This document shows positions 1 to 4,993 of a stretch of DNA of 5,067 nucleotides, one piece after another (position 1 is the stretch's first letter; each line of letters begins with the position of its first letter). This stretch comes from Halobacteria archaeon (GTDB taxonomy: Archaea; Halobacteriota; Methanoliparia; Methanoliparales; Methanoliparaceae). The notes beneath the pieces are model-generated. The model was given only the letters and a program-made list of their open reading frames with translations, was not told the DNA's origin and did no database searches. The DNA is taken from the NCBI GenBank assembly GCA_013329575.1, contig DUJX01000030.1, forward strand, positions 1 to 5,067. Reading direction: 5' to 3'. Both the position numbers and the translations under genes were made by a program.

Positions 1-509
1 AACGGCATTGGGAATGCACTCTTCAACGGGCTTGGAAAGAGATGGAATTGTATATAACATATAGTCGTTATGCCTATTACCGCGATAAATCCATGTGTAG
101 CGATAGGCAGCAACTGTCTTATAAAAACATCCAGATAGATCGGCTGTTGAAATCTTCTCTGGGATGCCACCCTACCAAGATATGCAGTCGATGCAAGCAA
201 AGTATGAACAATAGCCGCAATTCCAGCACCCAAAGGTACTGCCAATATAGGCGAATAACCTTGCCCTAAAAAGATTGCCGCAATACCCGCCGCAACTGCA
301 CAATACACCCCGTATGCCGGTGGTTCTCCAGATATAGCCTTATTGAAGAACCGGTTTATGTATCCTACCTGAGCTGCCAGTTGTACCTGAGAATTAGGAT
401 TACTTTGAGATCCAACGTCTGACTCCAAATCCTCAAAAGTTCCTGCAATTAGCGCAAGAAATGCTATGAGCAATACCCACGCTATTATTGCTATAGTAAT
501 TGTTATCAT
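1..509 (-). CDS. mtrE: Tetrahydromethanopterin S-methyltransferase subunit E, N-terminal part
   Basis: This is an integral membrane subunit of the Mtr complex, which moves the methyl group from methyl-H4MPT to coenzyme M and exports Na+. The visible 169 residues hold the family's highly conserved early block: EDLESDVGSQSNPNSQVQL ends near residue 44 and NKAISGEPP spans about 56-64. Hydrophobic stretches lie at about 1-23, 66-108 and 133-155, as expected for a multi-spanning protein. MtrE is usually about 300 residues, so the C-terminal part lies beyond the left edge. The ATG at 507-509 is the only plausible start, because it puts SQSNPN at about residue 34, as in known MtrE proteins. No SD precedes it. 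In methanogens mtrE usually opens the mtrEDCBAFGH operon, and the promoter just upstream agrees; the later subunits should lie to the left. Recognition is from remembered family motifs. Confidence 0.93.
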   Translation of the reverse strand, partial: MITITIAIIAWVLLIAFLALIAGTFEDLESDVGSQSNPNSQVQLAAQVGYINRFFNKAISGEPPAYGVYCAVAAGIAAIFLGQGYSPILAVPLGAGIAAIVHTLLASTAYLGRVASQRRFQQPIYLDVFIRQLLPIATHGFIAVIGITTICYIQFHLFPSPLKSAFPMP

Positions 510-532
510 CGGTAAGAACTCAATCTAATCAG

Positions 533-548
533 TATAATAAATCTTTCG
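533..548 (-). promoter_or_regulatory. mtrE (mtr operon) promoter, BRE plus TATA
   Basis: On the minus strand a TATA-like TTTATTATA (533-541) is preceded by a purine-rich BRE-like CGAAAG (543-548). The TATA centre is about 28 bases from the mtrE ATG, which predicts a leaderless or nearly leaderless mRNA and fits the missing SD. A second box, TTTATATAA at 574-582, has a better TATA core but a poor BRE, and would give a leader of about 40 bases; it could be an alternative promoter. The rest of the 510-700 gap is AT-rich and shows no gene. A T5 run read on the minus strand near 601-605 may help end the amidohydrolase transcript. Confidence 0.5.
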
Positions 549-700
549 ATAGAATCAAGTTTTACACCAATAATTATATAAAGTAAAACAGATTAATGTT
601 AAAAATACTTGTTAAAATTTGACACGGTCGAATAATATATCGTTATAAAAGAAGATATTAAGAATGTACCAAAGACAATAATCTGATGCATTGAGTTGAT

Positions 701-1834
701 TTACCCCAACAATGGTTCGAGCTGATGGTTATATTTTAAGACTGTATCGCTATGCATGATCATCTTTATATCGTCGGGCCTCGCTCTTCGTACAATGCTT
801 CTATAAATATTTTTACTCCGGTAAAGATTCGTTGATCTCCCGTTCAAAATTACTACGTTGGCAGGTTTTCCCTCTGATATAACACCGTAATCATTGAATA
901 AATGGTTTGCATTGGACGTAGCCATCTTAAGAACATCTTTATCGCTATCTCTACAAAATATTTTTGAGATGAACTCCAATTCTGAAAATATGTTCGGCGA
1001 ATTAAACATCACATTATCGGTTCCTACCATGGGCAGGATACCTAAATCGATCATATCCTTTATTGGCGGCATGCCTACCCCTGTTACAAAATTTGATCTC
1101 GGACAGACGACAACATAGATTCCTGCATCTTTTATCCTTTTGAGCTGTCTTTTATCCGCATGGGTAAGATGGATGAGCATATCCGCACCGAGACCGATGG
1201 CAGGGTCTATATCAGTACCGTCTAACTCACCTGCATGAATCGCAAATTTTCTACCAAGTTTTTTTGTATTTTCAATACATCTCATCAGATATTCCAGATC
1301 ATAGTCGTTTGTACTGCTCATTCCTATCGCATCGGCCTTTTTTAAAATCTCATCGATCTCTCGCTCATCCATGATAGGTCTTCCCAGGATAAACACGCCG
1401 ATCGGATTATGATTAAAAAAATTAACGGATTTTATCGCTTTTTTTAATAAACAGACACCGTTCATACCGCCCTCCCTAAAATCCATGAATAAACCCGTTC
1501 CACATTTTACCATATCTATGATACTCTCTTTCATAGAGTTTAATACGGTATGCTCTGGTGTGATACTTAATAACTTGTGTTTAAGTCCATCTGGTGGAGT
1601 AACAGCCTCGCGTAAACTTCTGAATAGTATATCTTTGGCAAAAGAGTCGCCTATATGGATGTGCGCATTTATAAACGAAGGGATTATTATATCAGATATA
1701 TCGGATCCTGCAGTAGTCGATTCTTCAATCTTACGTATCGTTCCATTCTCGACGATAATATTACCTTCTACTATCTCGAGATCATCGCCGATCAAGATCG
1801 TACCGTTTAAGATAACTTCGCTCCCTTTTTTCAT
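701..1834 (-). CDS. Metal-dependent amidohydrolase/deaminase of the COG0402 type
   Basis: The 377-residue protein has the layout of the cytosine deaminase/SAH deaminase/chlorohydrolase group of amidohydrolases: a short N-terminal beta part, a metal-binding TIM barrel and a C-terminal return to the beta domain. Visible metal and catalytic motifs are HIHIGD (H58, H60), HAGE (H200 with catalytic-type E203), LIHLTHAD (H222 or H225), CPRSN at 244-248 and GTDN (D273). The segment GKPANVVIL near 322-330 matches the usual 'G..ADLVVLD' end of these enzymes. All expected active-site residues are present, so it should be active in the cytosol. The substrate cannot be read from the sequence; adenosine-type or other aminopurine/pyrimidine compounds are likely. 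It is shorter than the methanogen 5'-deoxyadenosine deaminase (about 420 residues), so I do not call it DadD. The ATG at 1834 has no SD and a TATA box about 31 bases upstream. It is divergent from Sec61-beta. Confidence 0.85.
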   Translation of the reverse strand: MKKGSEVILNGTILIGDDLEIVEGNIIVENGTIRKIEESTTAGSDISDIIIPSFINAHIHIGDSFAKDILFRSLREAVTPPDGLKHKLLSITPEHTVLNSMKESIIDMVKCGTGLFMDFREGGMNGVCLLKKAIKSVNFFNHNPIGVFILGRPIMDEREIDEILKKADAIGMSSTNDYDLEYLMRCIENTKKLGRKFAIHAGELDGTDIDPAIGLGADMLIHLTHADKRQLKRIKDAGIYVVVCPRSNFVTGVGMPPIKDMIDLGILPMVGTDNVMFNSPNIFSELEFISKIFCRDSDKDVLKMATSNANHLFNDYGVISEGKPANVVILNGRSTNLYRSKNIYRSIVRRARPDDIKMIMHSDTVLKYNHQLEPLLG

Positions 1835-1837
1835 AAC

Positions 1838-1848
1838 TTTTATATATC
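1838..1848 (+). promoter_or_regulatory. TATA box of the Sec61-beta operon
   Basis: The plus-strand TTTTATATAT lies 31-40 bases before the Sec61-beta ATG. Transcription would be expected to start near 1868-1872, leaving a leader of 10 bases or fewer. No SD lies before this ATG, so short-leader or leaderless translation fits. The box sits immediately next to the start codon of the divergent amidohydrolase. Confidence 0.55.
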
Positions 1849-1860
1849 GTTATCTCGTGT

Positions 1861-1869
1861 ATTATAAAT
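1861..1869 (-). promoter_or_regulatory. TATA box of the amidohydrolase gene
   Basis: The minus-strand ATTTATAAT is centred about 31 bases upstream of the amidohydrolase ATG at 1834. This predicts a start near 1839 and an almost leaderless mRNA, in agreement with the lack of an SD. A second AT-rich box just 4 bases from the ATG is too close to serve this start and is better read as the plus-strand box. Confidence 0.45.
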
Positions 1870-1878
1870 GTAATCAAA

Positions 1879-2037
1879 ATGGCTTCCAAAAAATCATCAT
1901 CCGGTTTATCATCGAGTGCAGGTATAATGCGATACTTTGACACAGAAGATACGAGGATCAGGATAGAACCAAAAACGGTCATTATATCGGCTGTGTTTAT
2001 CGCAATAGTCTTGGCTGTATTAAACCTTTTCGTTTAA
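1879..2037 (+). CDS. Preprotein translocase subunit Sec61-beta (archaeal SecG equivalent)
   Basis: This 52-residue protein is the small tail-anchored subunit of the SecYEG/Sec61 protein-conducting channel in the cytoplasmic membrane. The family's signature is intact: a Ser/Lys-rich N-terminus, then GLSSSAGIMRYFDTEDTRI at about 9-27 and the IEPKTVI lead-in. A single membrane segment spans about 33-51 and ends at the C-terminus, so the N-terminus should face the cytosol. The length is normal for archaeal Sec61-beta (about 50-60 residues). The ATG at 1879 gives the standard N-terminus and has no SD, in line with the close TATA box. A longer frame on the opposite strand is a shadow. It is probably co-transcribed with the membrane protein that starts 50 bases downstream. 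Confidence 0.93.
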   Translation: MASKKSSSGLSSSAGIMRYFDTEDTRIRIEPKTVIISAVFIAIVLAVLNLFV

Positions 2038-2060
2038 TACTTTATTCAAATGTAATAATG

Positions 2061-2080
2061 CCATAGTCGGATTATGGAGG
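2061..2080 (+). promoter_or_regulatory. Shine-Dalgarno site partly covered by a small hairpin
   Basis: GGAGG at 2076-2080 is a strong SD, 7 bases before the ATG at 2088. The bases CCATAGT (2061-2067) and ATTATGG (2071-2077) can form a 7-bp stem with one G-U pair and the triloop CGG. This stem includes the first two G residues of the SD. The SD is clear; a regulatory role for the hairpin is inference. Confidence 0.6.
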
Positions 2081-2087
2081 ATATTTT

Positions 2088-2465
2088 ATGAAAAATATAA
2101 GATCGTATAAGATTTTCCAGAAGTTCAAAAGTATAAGAGATTTGATGAGCAATGACGATGGATTTGCCATCTCTATCTCGATCTGTGGTATAAGTGGCAT
2201 TCTCTGTTATCTTATCTGTTGGTCCACGACATTTCCTTTTATAGGTATGATATGGGAGACCTTGTTCGCCCCGTTACAGCTGCTTCTTTGTGGTATCGCT
2301 TTTGCCATTGCAAGTCCTTTTATCGTCTGTGGTGGTCTTGTTCTCTCCGTTCCAGTAATAATACTGTTTCTCCTCGCCGGTATCCCTGTATTATACTGTC
2401 TGCCTCTTTCGATATTTGTCCCCGTCATGAGAAAACTTTTGTTTAGACTTGTAGAAGATATATAA
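2088..2465 (+). CDS. Unrecognised small multi-spanning membrane protein
   Basis: I do not recognise a family for this 125-residue protein. The N-terminus (about 1-25) is basic and polar, with KNIRSYKIFQKFKS followed by SNDDG. It is followed by three or four hydrophobic segments at about 27-46, 48-59 (weak), 62-82 and 84-112, and a short charged tail containing RKLLFRLVEDI. Six cysteines (33, 40, 44, 68, 81, 104) all lie in or beside the membrane segments, which is many for such a protein. A strong SD (GGAGG, 7-base spacing) fixes the start and supports this as a real gene over the two other frames open here. It follows Sec61-beta by 50 bases with no promoter between them, so an operon is likely. 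Whether it acts with the translocon is unknown. Confidence 0.75.
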   Translation: MKNIRSYKIFQKFKSIRDLMSNDDGFAISISICGISGILCYLICWSTTFPFIGMIWETLFAPLQLLLCGIAFAIASPFIVCGGLVLSVPVIILFLLAGIPVLYCLPLSIFVPVMRKLLFRLVEDI

Positions 2466-2529
2466 TCTATTCTGCCAACAATTCGCCCAATAGTAACGTT
2501 GATTAAAAATAGAAACGGATTTTCGGATC

Positions 2530-2569
2530 TTTTTCCTTTTTCTTATCTCCTATTTTTCGCATAATTTTT
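2530..2569 (+). terminator. Oligo-T terminator region after the membrane-protein gene
   Basis: Four separate T5 runs (2530-2534, 2537-2541, 2553-2557, 2565-2569) lie 65-105 bases after the stop codon on the plus strand. Archaeal RNA polymerase typically ends transcription at such clustered T-tracts without needing a hairpin. Confidence 0.5.
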
Positions 2570-2647
2570 CGTCGTATCGGTTTTAGATCGGTAAGATTGA
2601 AACATAACAAAAGATCAAATAAAATATTAAATAAAATAGAATAAGAT

Positions 2648-2680
2648 AACAAATATCGTATAATATTTGTTACATTTTTT
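2648..2680. terminator. Hairpin with flanking T-tracts, possible two-way terminator
   Basis: AACAAATAT (2648-2656) and ATATTTGTT (2663-2671) form a perfect 9-bp inverted repeat with a 6-base loop. On the plus strand it is followed by T6 at 2675-2680. On the minus strand it is followed by a long T-rich stretch (complement of 2608-2647). The position between convergent genes suits a terminator working in both directions. Confidence 0.4.
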
Positions 2681-2752
2681 CACATCCAATATCTCTTAGC
2701 ATTACCAAACGTATTTCAAATAACATTATTTTCACATCGTTAAAGATGTATT

Positions 2753-2778
2753 TACGGTATTATAGTACGGTATTATAG
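2753..2778. repeat. 13-bp perfect tandem duplication
   Basis: TACGGTATTATAG occurs twice head to tail (2753-2765 and 2766-2778). It lies directly beyond the aIF1 stop codon, so it would be in the 3' untranslated part of that mRNA. It could be a replication-slippage duplication or a protein-binding site; nothing in the sequence decides between them. Confidence 0.8.
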
Positions 2779-2780
2779 CA

Positions 2781-3092
2781 TCATAAAACCTTTATCTGAT
2801 CGGGAGAAAAGCCTTTTGATACGAGCATCTCTTTTACTTTGTTTTTATGCTGTCCTTGTAACTCTATAGACGAACCTTTGACAGTACCACCACAGGCCAA
2901 CTTTGATTTTAAAAATTTGGCCAATTTATCGAGATCTATATCTGCAGCATTTATTCCATCAACCACCGTGACTTCCTTACCATATCTACGCTTATCTGCT
3001 TTTATAACTATTTTCTGGCTTTCTTTAGCTACTTCTTCACATATACAAAGATCTTTCGGTAAACCACAAATTGGACAAACGTCTTGTTTCAT
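2781..3092 (-). CDS. Translation initiation factor aIF1 (SUI1/eIF1 family)
   Basis: The 103-residue protein binds the small ribosomal subunit and helps select the start codon. An N-terminal zinc-knuckle-like [13 protein letters not shown] (C6, C9, C16, C18) is the form common in euryarchaeal aIF1. The SUI1 fold follows, with [14 protein letters not shown] at 34-47 (the basic loop that contacts the ribosome), [12 protein letters not shown] at 61-72 and [11 protein letters not shown] at 76-86. Length and motifs are complete. The ATG at 3092 keeps the zinc motif at its usual place. No SD precedes it, and a TATA box 29 bases upstream predicts a leaderless mRNA. It lies 54 bases downstream of the small basic protein gene but appears to have its own promoter. 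Confidence 0.93.
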   Translation of the reverse strand: MKQDVCPICGLPKDLCICEEVAKESQKIVIKADKRRYGKEVTVVDGINAADIDLDKLAKFLKSKLACGGTVKGSSIELQGQHKNKVKEMLVSKGFSPDQIKVL

Positions 3093-3117
3093 TATATCTT
3101 ATGTTTAATTGTTACTT

Positions 3118-3125
3118 AATATAAA
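3118..3125 (-). promoter_or_regulatory. aIF1 promoter TATA box
   Basis: Minus-strand TTTATATT, preceded by an A-rich BRE-like run, is centred about 29 bases before the aIF1 ATG. The expected transcription start falls at or within a few bases of the start codon, so the message should be leaderless. The box lies in the AT-only stretch just after the stop of the upstream gene. Confidence 0.55.
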
Positions 3126-3146
3126 TTTTTTTAAAATTTTTAAAAT

Positions 3147-3320
3147 TTATTTTACCAACGATGATGGGGATCTTCTAATTCTTCGTCTTAATCGTCCTTT
3201 TCCGTCGTATCTCTGATTTGGTCCTGGTTTTTTAAATCCAGTTCTTTTTTCTGGTACCAATCTATACTTTCCTTTTCCATTTTTAACTTTAATCCATCTT
3301 GTAGTTCCTGTTTTACCCAT
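3147..3320 (-). CDS. 57-residue highly basic protein, DUF5350-like
   Basis: The protein begins MGKTGTTRWIKVKNGKGKYR, carries KKPGPNQR at 30-37 and ends in an arginine-rich tail, LRRRIRR at 44-50, then SPSSLVK. It has 20 Lys/Arg and only 2 acidic residues among 57, typical of an RNA- or ribosome-binding protein. The 'MGKTG..W' start and the 'KKPGPNQR' block resemble the small archaeal DUF5350 proteins as I remember them; no function is known to me. The start is well supported by a perfect SD, GAGGTG at 3326-3331, 5 bases from the ATG. It lies between argG and aIF1 on the same strand. Association with translation is inferred only from composition and the aIF1 neighbour. Confidence 0.85.
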   Translation of the reverse strand: MGKTGTTRWIKVKNGKGKYRLVPEKRTGFKKPGPNQRYDGKGRLRRRIRRSPSSLVK

Positions 3321-3325
3321 AATAA

Positions 3326-3331
3326 CACCTC
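3326..3331 (-). promoter_or_regulatory. Strong Shine-Dalgarno site of the small basic protein gene
   Basis: GAGGTG on the minus strand, 5 bases before the ATG at 3320, is a perfect match to the complement of the archaeal 16S rRNA 3' end. It decides the start of this short gene and argues that the frame is real. Confidence 0.8.
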
Positions 3332-3411
3332 TTTTTTGTTTTGTTTACCATAATCATACGATATTATTTTATTATTAACAAGCTTATTGCGGTTAGCCTA
3401 TTTATCAATCG

Positions 3412-3420
3412 ATATATAAA
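3412..3420 (-). promoter_or_regulatory. TATA box of the small basic protein gene
   Basis: Minus-strand TTTATATAT preceded by an A-rich BRE-like AAGAAAA. The expected start near 3389 gives a leader of about 70 bases ending in the strong SD. I see no clear T-tract terminator between the argG stop (3506) and this box, so read-through from argG may also supply this gene. Confidence 0.45.
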
Positions 3421-3505
3421 TTTTCTTATTATAATGCTATTTTTGACATACTTGGGCATAACAATAATATAAGCAGAGATAATTTAATCTGATTTTTACC
3501 CATCG

Positions 3506-4693
3506 TTACGTTTTTTTCTTGTGCATGACCACATTCTTAAAAATTTTGGCTTGATATCCATGATATTCTGATAAAATAACTTTTTCTGATTGTTTTTCGT
3601 CGAATGAAACGTTTGTTTCTGAGTATAGTTGATATGGTGATCTTCTACCAACGATATGCAAACTTCCTTTAAAAAGTTTTAATCTTACATCTCCACAGAC
3701 TCTTTCTTGTGTCTTATCTATGAATGCATTCAGATCATCGAATAACGGTTCGTAGATAAGCCCTTTATATGCAAGATCGGACCATCTTTCGTCGACCATA
3801 TTCTTGAAAAATATCTCATCTTTGGTCAGTACAATCTGCTCTAATGCTTTATGTGCAGAGATCAAGATCGTGGCGGCTGGATGCTCGTAGTTCTCTCGGG
3901 CTTTTAAACCGAGTATCCTATCTTCTATGATATCCGTCCTTCCCACACCATGCAATCCGCCAAGTCTGTTAAGTTCCCGTATAAGATTTAAACCATCCAA
4001 CTCTTTGTTGTTTAGTTTGACCGGGATACCGTCTTTAAACGATATCTCGATAAATTCAGGATCGTTAGGAGCATTCCTTGGATCATTAGTCCATTTATAG
4101 ATTTCTTCTGGCGGAGTAAACCACGGATCTTCGAGTCTCCCCCCTTCTATACTCCTGCTCCATAAATTCTCATCTATACTCCATGGTTTTTCGGCATTTA
4201 TACCCAAATCAAGCCCTTTCTCTCTCGCATAATCGATCTCCCAAGATCTTACAAGGTTTAAATCTCTTATCGGTGCGATTATCTCTAAACCGGATAACGA
4301 GAAGATAAAATCAAACCTAAGCTGGTCGTTCCCTTTACCGGTACAACCATGAGCGACAGCCAGAGCGTTCTCTTTTATGGCAACATCTACAACTTTTTTT
4401 GCGATCAATGGTCGGGCGATCGCTGTTCCTAAGACGTATCCCTCATAACAACCATTTGCTTTTATCGACGGGATTATATAATCATTGACAAATTCTTCTC
4501 TCGCATCGATACAGTAAACTTTATCTGCAAACCGTTCTGCCCTCTCTTTTGCAGTTTTGATATCTTCTTCTGGTTGACCTACATCTACGATAACCGAGAT
4601 AACCTCGTCAAAATCGTATCTCTCTTTTAAAAGGAAGATGCAGACGGATGTATCCAGTCCACCAGAGTATGCTAATACTACTTTTTTCATCAT
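3506..4693 (-). CDS. argG: Argininosuccinate synthase
   Basis: This enzyme joins citrulline and aspartate using ATP to form argininosuccinate, the next-to-last step of arginine synthesis, in the cytosol. The 395 residues are the normal family length. The ATP-binding P-loop AYSGGLDTSV spans 8-17. AHGCTGKGNDQLRFD (114-128) is the second conserved signature, WSIDENLWSRSIEGG spans 171-185, HGVGR spans 248-252 and ENYEHPAATIL spans about 266-276. One small deviation is Ser179 where 'NLWGRS' is usual. Two ATGs stand in tandem (4693 and 4690); an SD-like GTGAT lies 3 bases before the first and 6 before the second, so either could be used. It is divergent from the Sir2-like gene. The downstream partner argH is not next to it. 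Confidence 0.97.
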   Translation of the reverse strand: MMKKVVLAYSGGLDTSVCIFLLKERYDFDEVISVIVDVGQPEEDIKTAKERAERFADKVYCIDAREEFVNDYIIPSIKANGCYEGYVLGTAIARPLIAKKVVDVAIKENALAVAHGCTGKGNDQLRFDFIFSLSGLEIIAPIRDLNLVRSWEIDYAREKGLDLGINAEKPWSIDENLWSRSIEGGRLEDPWFTPPEEIYKWTNDPRNAPNDPEFIEISFKDGIPVKLNNKELDGLNLIRELNRLGGLHGVGRTDIIEDRILGLKARENYEHPAATILISAHKALEQIVLTKDEIFFKNMVDERWSDLAYKGLIYEPLFDDLNAFIDKTQERVCGDVRLKLFKGSLHIVGRRSPYQLYSETNVSFDEKQSEKVILSEYHGYQAKIFKNVVMHKKKT

Positions 4694-4719
4694 TAAATCA
4701 CTCGGATATTTTGTTTAGG

Positions 4720-4727
4720 TTTATAAA
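4720..4727 (-). promoter_or_regulatory. argG promoter TATA box
   Basis: TTTATAAA, a palindromic box on the minus strand, is centred about 31 bases before the first argG ATG, predicting a leader of only a few bases. An A-rich BRE-like segment lies upstream. The perfect 11-bp palindrome CTATATTATAG at 4761-4771 sits about 35 bases further upstream and could be a regulator site, but its AT content makes chance occurrence easy. Confidence 0.45.
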
Positions 4728-4925
4728 TTTATTTAAATTTATACTTTTGTATGTTATCTTCTATATTATAGATATACATGACAAGATGCCGTTTTTAATG
4801 GTATAAAAAGGATGATAGCCCATTTTATTAATCTTTTTATAATAATCTATAATACTTATTTTATATCAATAAAAAATTTTAAATATTAAATAACAGATAA
4901 CAATATAATATCAAAAAATCCTAAT

Positions 4926-4946
4926 TATGTATCGGTCCCATACATA
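4926..4946. repeat. 7-bp inverted repeat upstream of the Sir2-like gene
   Basis: TATGTAT (4926-4932) and ATACATA (4940-4946) are perfect inverted arms around a 7-base centre, ending 47 bases before the ATG. A competing pairing, TATCG (4930-4934) with CGATA (4947-4951), overlaps it. It could be an operator or a leader hairpin. Confidence 0.55.
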
Positions 4947-4980
4947 CGATATTAAAGATAATCCTTAAAGAGATTTAAAA

Positions 4981-4985
4981 AGGTG
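4981..4985 (+). promoter_or_regulatory. Shine-Dalgarno site of the Sir2-like gene
   Basis: AGGTG on the plus strand, 8 bases before the ATG at 4994, is a good SD. It fixes the start of the truncated gene and implies a leadered mRNA. Confidence 0.7.
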
Positions 4986-4993
4986 GTTTATTT

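Larger units (their letters stand above)
2466..2780. other. Convergent intergenic region without a gene
   Basis: This 315-bp AT-rich gap separates the membrane-protein gene (plus) from aIF1 (minus). I see no supported coding frame and no tRNA. It holds T-tracts after the plus-strand gene, two 10-bp AAATAAAATA copies at 2617-2626 and 2629-2638, a hairpin at 2648-2671, a weaker 5-bp inverted repeat (ACATC/GATGT, 2734-2749) and a 13-bp tandem repeat beside the aIF1 stop. Most of this fits transcript ends from both sides. Confidence 0.6.
4694..4993. other. AT-rich divergent intergenic region, argG / Sir2-like gene
   Basis: This 300-bp gap holds no convincing gene; the only short frames are under about 30 codons and very AT-rich. 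It contains the argG promoter on the left and, presumably, the promoter of the Sir2-like gene. Several plus-strand TATA-like boxes compete (for example TATAAAAAG near 4802 and TTTTAAATA at 4877-4885), so I cannot choose one. The second would give a leader of roughly 90 bases that contains the inverted repeat at 4926-4946. Confidence 0.5.

Noticed and set aside
42..269. 75-codon plus-strand frame
   Set aside because: It lies wholly antisense to mtrE, whose conserved motifs are unmistakable; the frame's protein is low in hydrophobic order and has no SD.
1891..1897. C-box-like ATGATGA on the minus strand, considered as a C/D guide RNA
   Set aside because: No CTGA D box lies at a suitable distance, and the site is explained by the serine codons of Sec61-beta.
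1485..1940. 151-codon plus-strand frame
   Set aside because: It is antisense to the amidohydrolase, reads into the Sec61-beta region in the wrong frame and shows no domain.
1782..1982. 66-codon minus-strand frame
   Set aside because: It overlaps both the amidohydrolase N-terminus and Sec61-beta, and would run through both promoters. It has no SD.
2207..2446. Two frames (minus 2207-2428, plus 2219-2446) inside the membrane-protein gene
   Set aside because: Neither has an SD. The 2088-2465 frame has a strong SD and a coherent membrane-protein pattern.
2466..2780. tRNA or other structured RNA in the convergent gap
   Set aside because: No cloverleaf arms, no T-loop motif and no GC-rich island; the only stems are AT-rich terminator-like hairpins.
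2839..3108. 89-codon plus-strand frame
   Set aside because: It is antisense to aIF1, which is a clear family member with all motifs present.
4812..4889. 25-codon plus-strand frame in the argG/Sir2 gap
   Set aside because: It has only a weak purine stretch before it and an AT-driven hydrophobic composition; nothing beyond chance supports it.
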